NCBI GenBank assembly: GCA_029931535.1
Contig: JAQPZY010001684.1
Span: 5,487,501 to 5,551,500, forward strand
Direction: 5' to 3'
From: Margaritifera margaritifera
Lineage: Eukaryota > Mollusca > Bivalvia > Unionida > Margaritiferidae
DNA: 64,000 nucleotides
Both the position numbers and the translations under genes were made by a program. The notes below the pieces were generated by a model. It was given only the letters and a program-made list of their open reading frames with translations, was not told the origin of the DNA and did not search any database. This document shows positions 60,416 to 64,000 of the stretch, one piece after another; position 1 is the first letter of the stretch, and the number at the start of each line of letters is the position of its first letter.

Positions 60416-63400
60416 CCAAATTTACCTTCTTGTACTGGAATAGACTTGTACAACAATTTAACTTAACCCCTGTATTTAGTTTATAATGACAAGTTAAAGT
60501 AAAGTCTGTTGTGTGGTAGAAACATTTTCCATGCCAATTGTTGTAGACATACTTAAAAGTAATATATTGTGTGTATTCTATCTGGAATTAAATCTGTGCT
60601 AGCTATAATGATAAGTATTCAACTTACCTATCTGATGACAGTTGCCTGAAATGTTCAAATTGTATTATAGTGCTAATCCATTGTGTGAAATATGACCACT
60701 TATTCATTTACAAACTTTGCACCTGTCAAATTGGATTTTATCAAATCATTTCCTTCAAGAAGTGTTATAGTCTTGCTTTATCTTGGCTTGAAATGTTATT
60801 AATAATTTGTGTCGGAAGAGTGTGGCTTACAATTTTTAAGGGCATTTCTTTTGATGAGAATTTTTTGGGAAGAATTTCTTTCTGCTCATTTTTACCATTT
60901 TCAGTCAGAAATTTGTCATGGTTTACATTTGTTACTTGCAGGAAAATTGAAGTACGAGTATTGAGTGCATGAATATCAAATTTCTTAAATTTGTAAATTG
61001 GATTTATGAAACTGCAATTCACTCAGGAATTACAGTTTGTAATTTATTTCCATTTATAAATTTTCTGGAAACTTGTACATCAAAAACTTGAGTCAGACAG
61101 CTCAACAACAGATGGGGCCTACAACAGTACTACATTGATGAAAATAATAATATTAATAATTCTCTTGTCATTACTACTTGCATACGTCAAATGCTTGACC
61201 TTGCATCGAGCACAAAGCTCTCAGACTTAGTGTAAATATTCATATTCATTCATATTAAATTATGTCTAGTAAATTTGTACTGCATTTCGTTATTTGGGAA
61301 ACATAAGGCCAAAAAAGAAAAATATGTGTGTTTCCTATTGCACTGGTTTTAAAATTAGGGTAGGCAGGTAGGTTGTTCGTTTTTTTAACATTATATTTAA
61401 ATCAAATAATATTTCAAGTGCTTCAAAGTACTGGGCAAAACCGGCTCAATTAGATGCAAAAATCAATGTCGGCAATGTGATTTTTTTTTTTTTAAACATG
61501 GAGGAAAAAAGTGCTAGGGTTGGCAATGAGAAACAGGGATGGTTGACCGACTGGAAACACATATTTTTTGCCTAATGAATTCACAGCTTTACATGTACCT
61601 TGTTTGTGAGTGGTTTTGACCCCAAATCAAAAAGCTTTTGTGCATAAATCTTATGTATTTTTTTATGTAGGCCAACAGTACCAAGGAATAATTTAGTGCA
61701 CTCGGATCTTGATAATCCAAATAGATATTTCATAATTTTGTCAGTACATTACCAGTAATTTATTCATTAAGCTTCTTTCTGTACAGAATCTATTATGTTA
61801 TGGGATGAAAAGTGTTATTTATATAACGATATTGTTGGTCTAGTGAGTATATATAAATGCACAAAATATGATTAATGATTCATTTTCCAAGCTATTGAAA
61901 CCCCCATGACAGATGTACTTGTTGACGATTTTGTTTACAGAAAACAGTGCTGTTTTTGCTTAGCTTCATAAAAGGTAAATTCAAAGCTCAATTGAGAGAG
62001 CTGATTATGTATGCAGGTCTTTATGTGTGGCATATATATTTCTTCATAGGTTTCAGTGATAGAATCCTCAAGATGTATGGGCAGTTTTACCTTGCATAGA
62101 CATGGTAGCAAGTATCAATGCAGAATTTTTTATGAGAGTAACAACATTTCTGGGTGATAACATAAGTTTCAGATACAATTAATAAAATTCATATTGTGAC
62201 TGTCACAGCAAGCAATTGGTATACAAAGAATCTGATAAAGACATTTTGATGTCTTGTAGATGGAATGTAAAATCTATATTATGTCTATCCAAAATTGTTT
62301 GTATACATAAAATCATACATTACATACGAACAATGCTTTGAACATAATACTGACTTCTGAAGAGTAGCGCAACAAAATTTTGTGTCGGCTTGGCACTAAC
62401 AGGTTCTGAAAAATTCAACAAAAAATAATTTTTCAGTCACATTTCTCAATTTTCAGACAATTTTGCATGTGAAGTCAGCCTGTCATGCCTTTAGGTTTAT
62501 GTTGAATAAATTACATTTATAAAGTTACCATATAACATTGTACACATATACAAACAGTTTACAATCTCTTCTGCTTGTTTCTAGGATCATGGTTTAAATT
62601 TACCAGTACCTCAGTTTTACTATACACATGCAGAAAATGTCTGCTGATTGTGCACTTTTTGTGTGCAGTAATCCAGTTGGAGAAAGCACAGTCTTGAGTG
62701 CTAAATAAAACCAAATCTAGACTTGCTAAGGAAAATCTGTTGCCGATTATTATCATTCAATCTTTAGTTTGGAACAGTTGCTGCTGCCATGCAGTTTAGT
62801 TGCTTTGGACATGATCTGTCAATTAGTTGATGATACACTAGGAGAGTATGGTTTACATGTCTAAGAAATGTGTTTGTCTGCAAAGTACCAATTATGTATA
62901 AGAAGCTATATTGCAGTATAGATGGAGTAACAAAACTGCATGATGAAAGAGTGAAACATGCTTGAGATTAGCTATTAGTGCCTTTAGACTCCTAACAGGA
63001 AAAGCAGATAACTGCCAGTTTAACACAGCCATGCATTGTGATGTGTCAGAAAGTTTCCAGACATCCTCCTTGTTCATTGATGAACATCTGGTTACTTACC
63101 AGCTAATTTCCTCTGTAACAAGTGCATTAGAAAAGTTCATTGGTTGGATAGCATGACATATTTCACTGACTGGAATATGTCTGATGAATACTGTTCCTTG
63201 TTCTGCAATTTTTAGTAAAAGTCATGGTCTATTTTTAAGTACTAGGTGGGGACCCTCAATTGCCGTAGGTGCGAGGACAGTGTTGCTCCAGTGAAGACAG
63301 AGCATAATAACAACAACACTGGATATAATCTTTAACCACAGGAAAATAGAAAGAAATTTCAATACTGAGGAGAAAAACTTGAAAGGCACAAGCGATAAAT

Positions 63401-63441
63401 ATGTATATTTTAGTCATTATGTGGCCAAACATTGAGGGTAG

Positions 63442-63640
63442 AAGTTTTGTTTGGTTTGGTGTTTTACAGCACAGCAGCACATGAAGGTTATTTAGTGTGA
63501 AGGCAATTAGAGTAAAGTGCCTTACCGAAGGACACACTGGTAGCCGACCTGGGCTGATCCAGTGGTAGGATTTGAACCTGCACCCTTTCAGTCCTTAGTC
63601 TAGTATGCTAACCACTGAGCCAACATGGCTCTAGGGGTAG
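63442..63640 (-). mobile_element. tRNA-derived SINE, second family, CpG-decayed
   Basis: In reverse complement, box A is TGGCTCAGTGG and box B is GGTTCAAATCC after GAAAGGGTGCA. The body contains CACTGGATCAGCCCAGGTCG and CCTTCGGTAAGGCACTTTAC. Sites that are CG in the copy at 20,296-20,490 are TG or CA here. Confidence 0.8.
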
Positions 63641-64000
63641 AAGTCATTGTTGCACACAACACTGGAGATTTTGTTATATAGGCGTTCTGAAGGGATGTTT
63701 AATATTATTTCAGTATGACACCAAGAAAAACCTACACCAATCTTCTCGTAGTATTCAGATTTTAAAATTGTCCATCTAAAGCACCATCAGTTAGATGTTG
63801 GTAGATTGGTTTTTAATGACACTTTGATCCTGTTGGTATTACTGTATCCTGCAATGTTCAGCACATTTATGTCAGCATCTTGGTATACACTGTGCTTACT
63901 TGGCTTTGTCCTGTCTTCCTACCCAGACTGGTTTATTTCATTTTATTTTTACCAAAGCTATTTCACCTGGAAATTCATGTCTTAGGATTTCTTACCTTAA

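Larger units (their letters stand above)
54486..64000. other. CpG-depleted block (inferred methylated gene body)
   Basis: CpG is almost absent from here to the window end. None occurs between 54,486 and 55,283, whereas the preceding kilobase has one or more in most 60-base lines. TG and CA are correspondingly frequent. Copies of dispersed repeats inside the block (57,163-57,349, 60,255-60,415 and 63,442-63,640) carry TG or CA where outside copies carry CG. A young hAT MITE at 58,174-58,420 retains CpG. No exon with a recognisable domain was found; one frame at about 62,950-63,150 looks mildly coding-like but has no known family. Confidence 0.7.

Noticed and set aside
61350..61570. Possible further MITE with GGTAGGCAGGTAGG and GGATGGTTGACCGACTGG ends
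   Set aside because: The ends are only loosely complementary and no target duplication was found.
62945..63156. Coding-like frame preceded by an acceptor-like CTCCTAACAG
   Set aside because: Codon use is plausible and it lies in the CpG-poor block, but there is no recognisable family and the acceptor is weak. Transcript evidence would be needed.

Overview
This is a eukaryotic, invertebrate-looking genomic window: AT-rich, almost gene-free, with no operons or ribosome-binding sites. It has tRNA-derived SINEs, decayed LINE reverse transcriptases, hAT-type MITEs, foldback elements, a Polinton-like integrase relic and many AT, CA and GA microsatellites. The repeat spectrum and the sharp mosaic of CpG-normal and CpG-poor DNA suggest a marine lophotrochozoan, perhaps a bivalve or other mollusc. 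That is inference, not proof.

The one well-supported gene is at 50.73-51.20 kb on the + strand. A canonical TATA box is followed by a first coding exon with a signal peptide and a complete somatomedin-B domain of the ten-cysteine type found in SBSPON (RPE-spondin). The exon ends at a strong phase-1 splice donor. The thrombospondin repeat expected in later exons was not found in the remaining 12.8 kb. A short reverse-strand ORF at 54.06-54.21 kb has a good start context and GC-rich third codon positions, and is a weak candidate for another coding exon.

Layout: 0-2.75 kb holds an old copy of a long-inverted-repeat hAT-like element, abutted by a double-palindrome MITE and a SINE fragment. 2.75-12.7 kb is unannotated AT-rich DNA with further MITE copies. 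12.7-18.5 kb has two reverse-strand LINE relics; the second has its reverse-transcriptase domain split by a 29-bp minisatellite. 19-29 kb holds palindromic repeats, a tRNA-Leu-derived SINE, three hAT MITEs with target duplications, a 46-bp minisatellite and a MULE-like element. 30-36 kb has a 63-bp minisatellite, a LINE 3' fragment next to a (TA)n tract, and a degenerate array of roughly 650-bp units. 38.8-40.6 kb has the better copy of the hAT-like foldback element (5-bp target duplication CGTAA) and a second tRNA-Leu SINE. 41.8-42.6 kb has a forward-strand LINE relic. 46.6-47.5 kb has a broken Polinton/Maverick-type integrase on the - strand. 48.8-49.2 kb has the second MULE-like element.

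From about 54.5 kb to the window end CpG nearly disappears (none from 54,486 to 55,283). Repeat copies inside this block carry TpG or CpA where the same families outside keep CpG. This is the expected mark of germline-methylated gene-body DNA, so the last 9.5 kb probably lies inside a transcription unit whose exons are not recognised here.

The most distinctive unexplained object is the double-palindrome MITE, about eight copies in 64 kb. Its two internal hairpins are related to each other but differ by changes that are matched in both arms.
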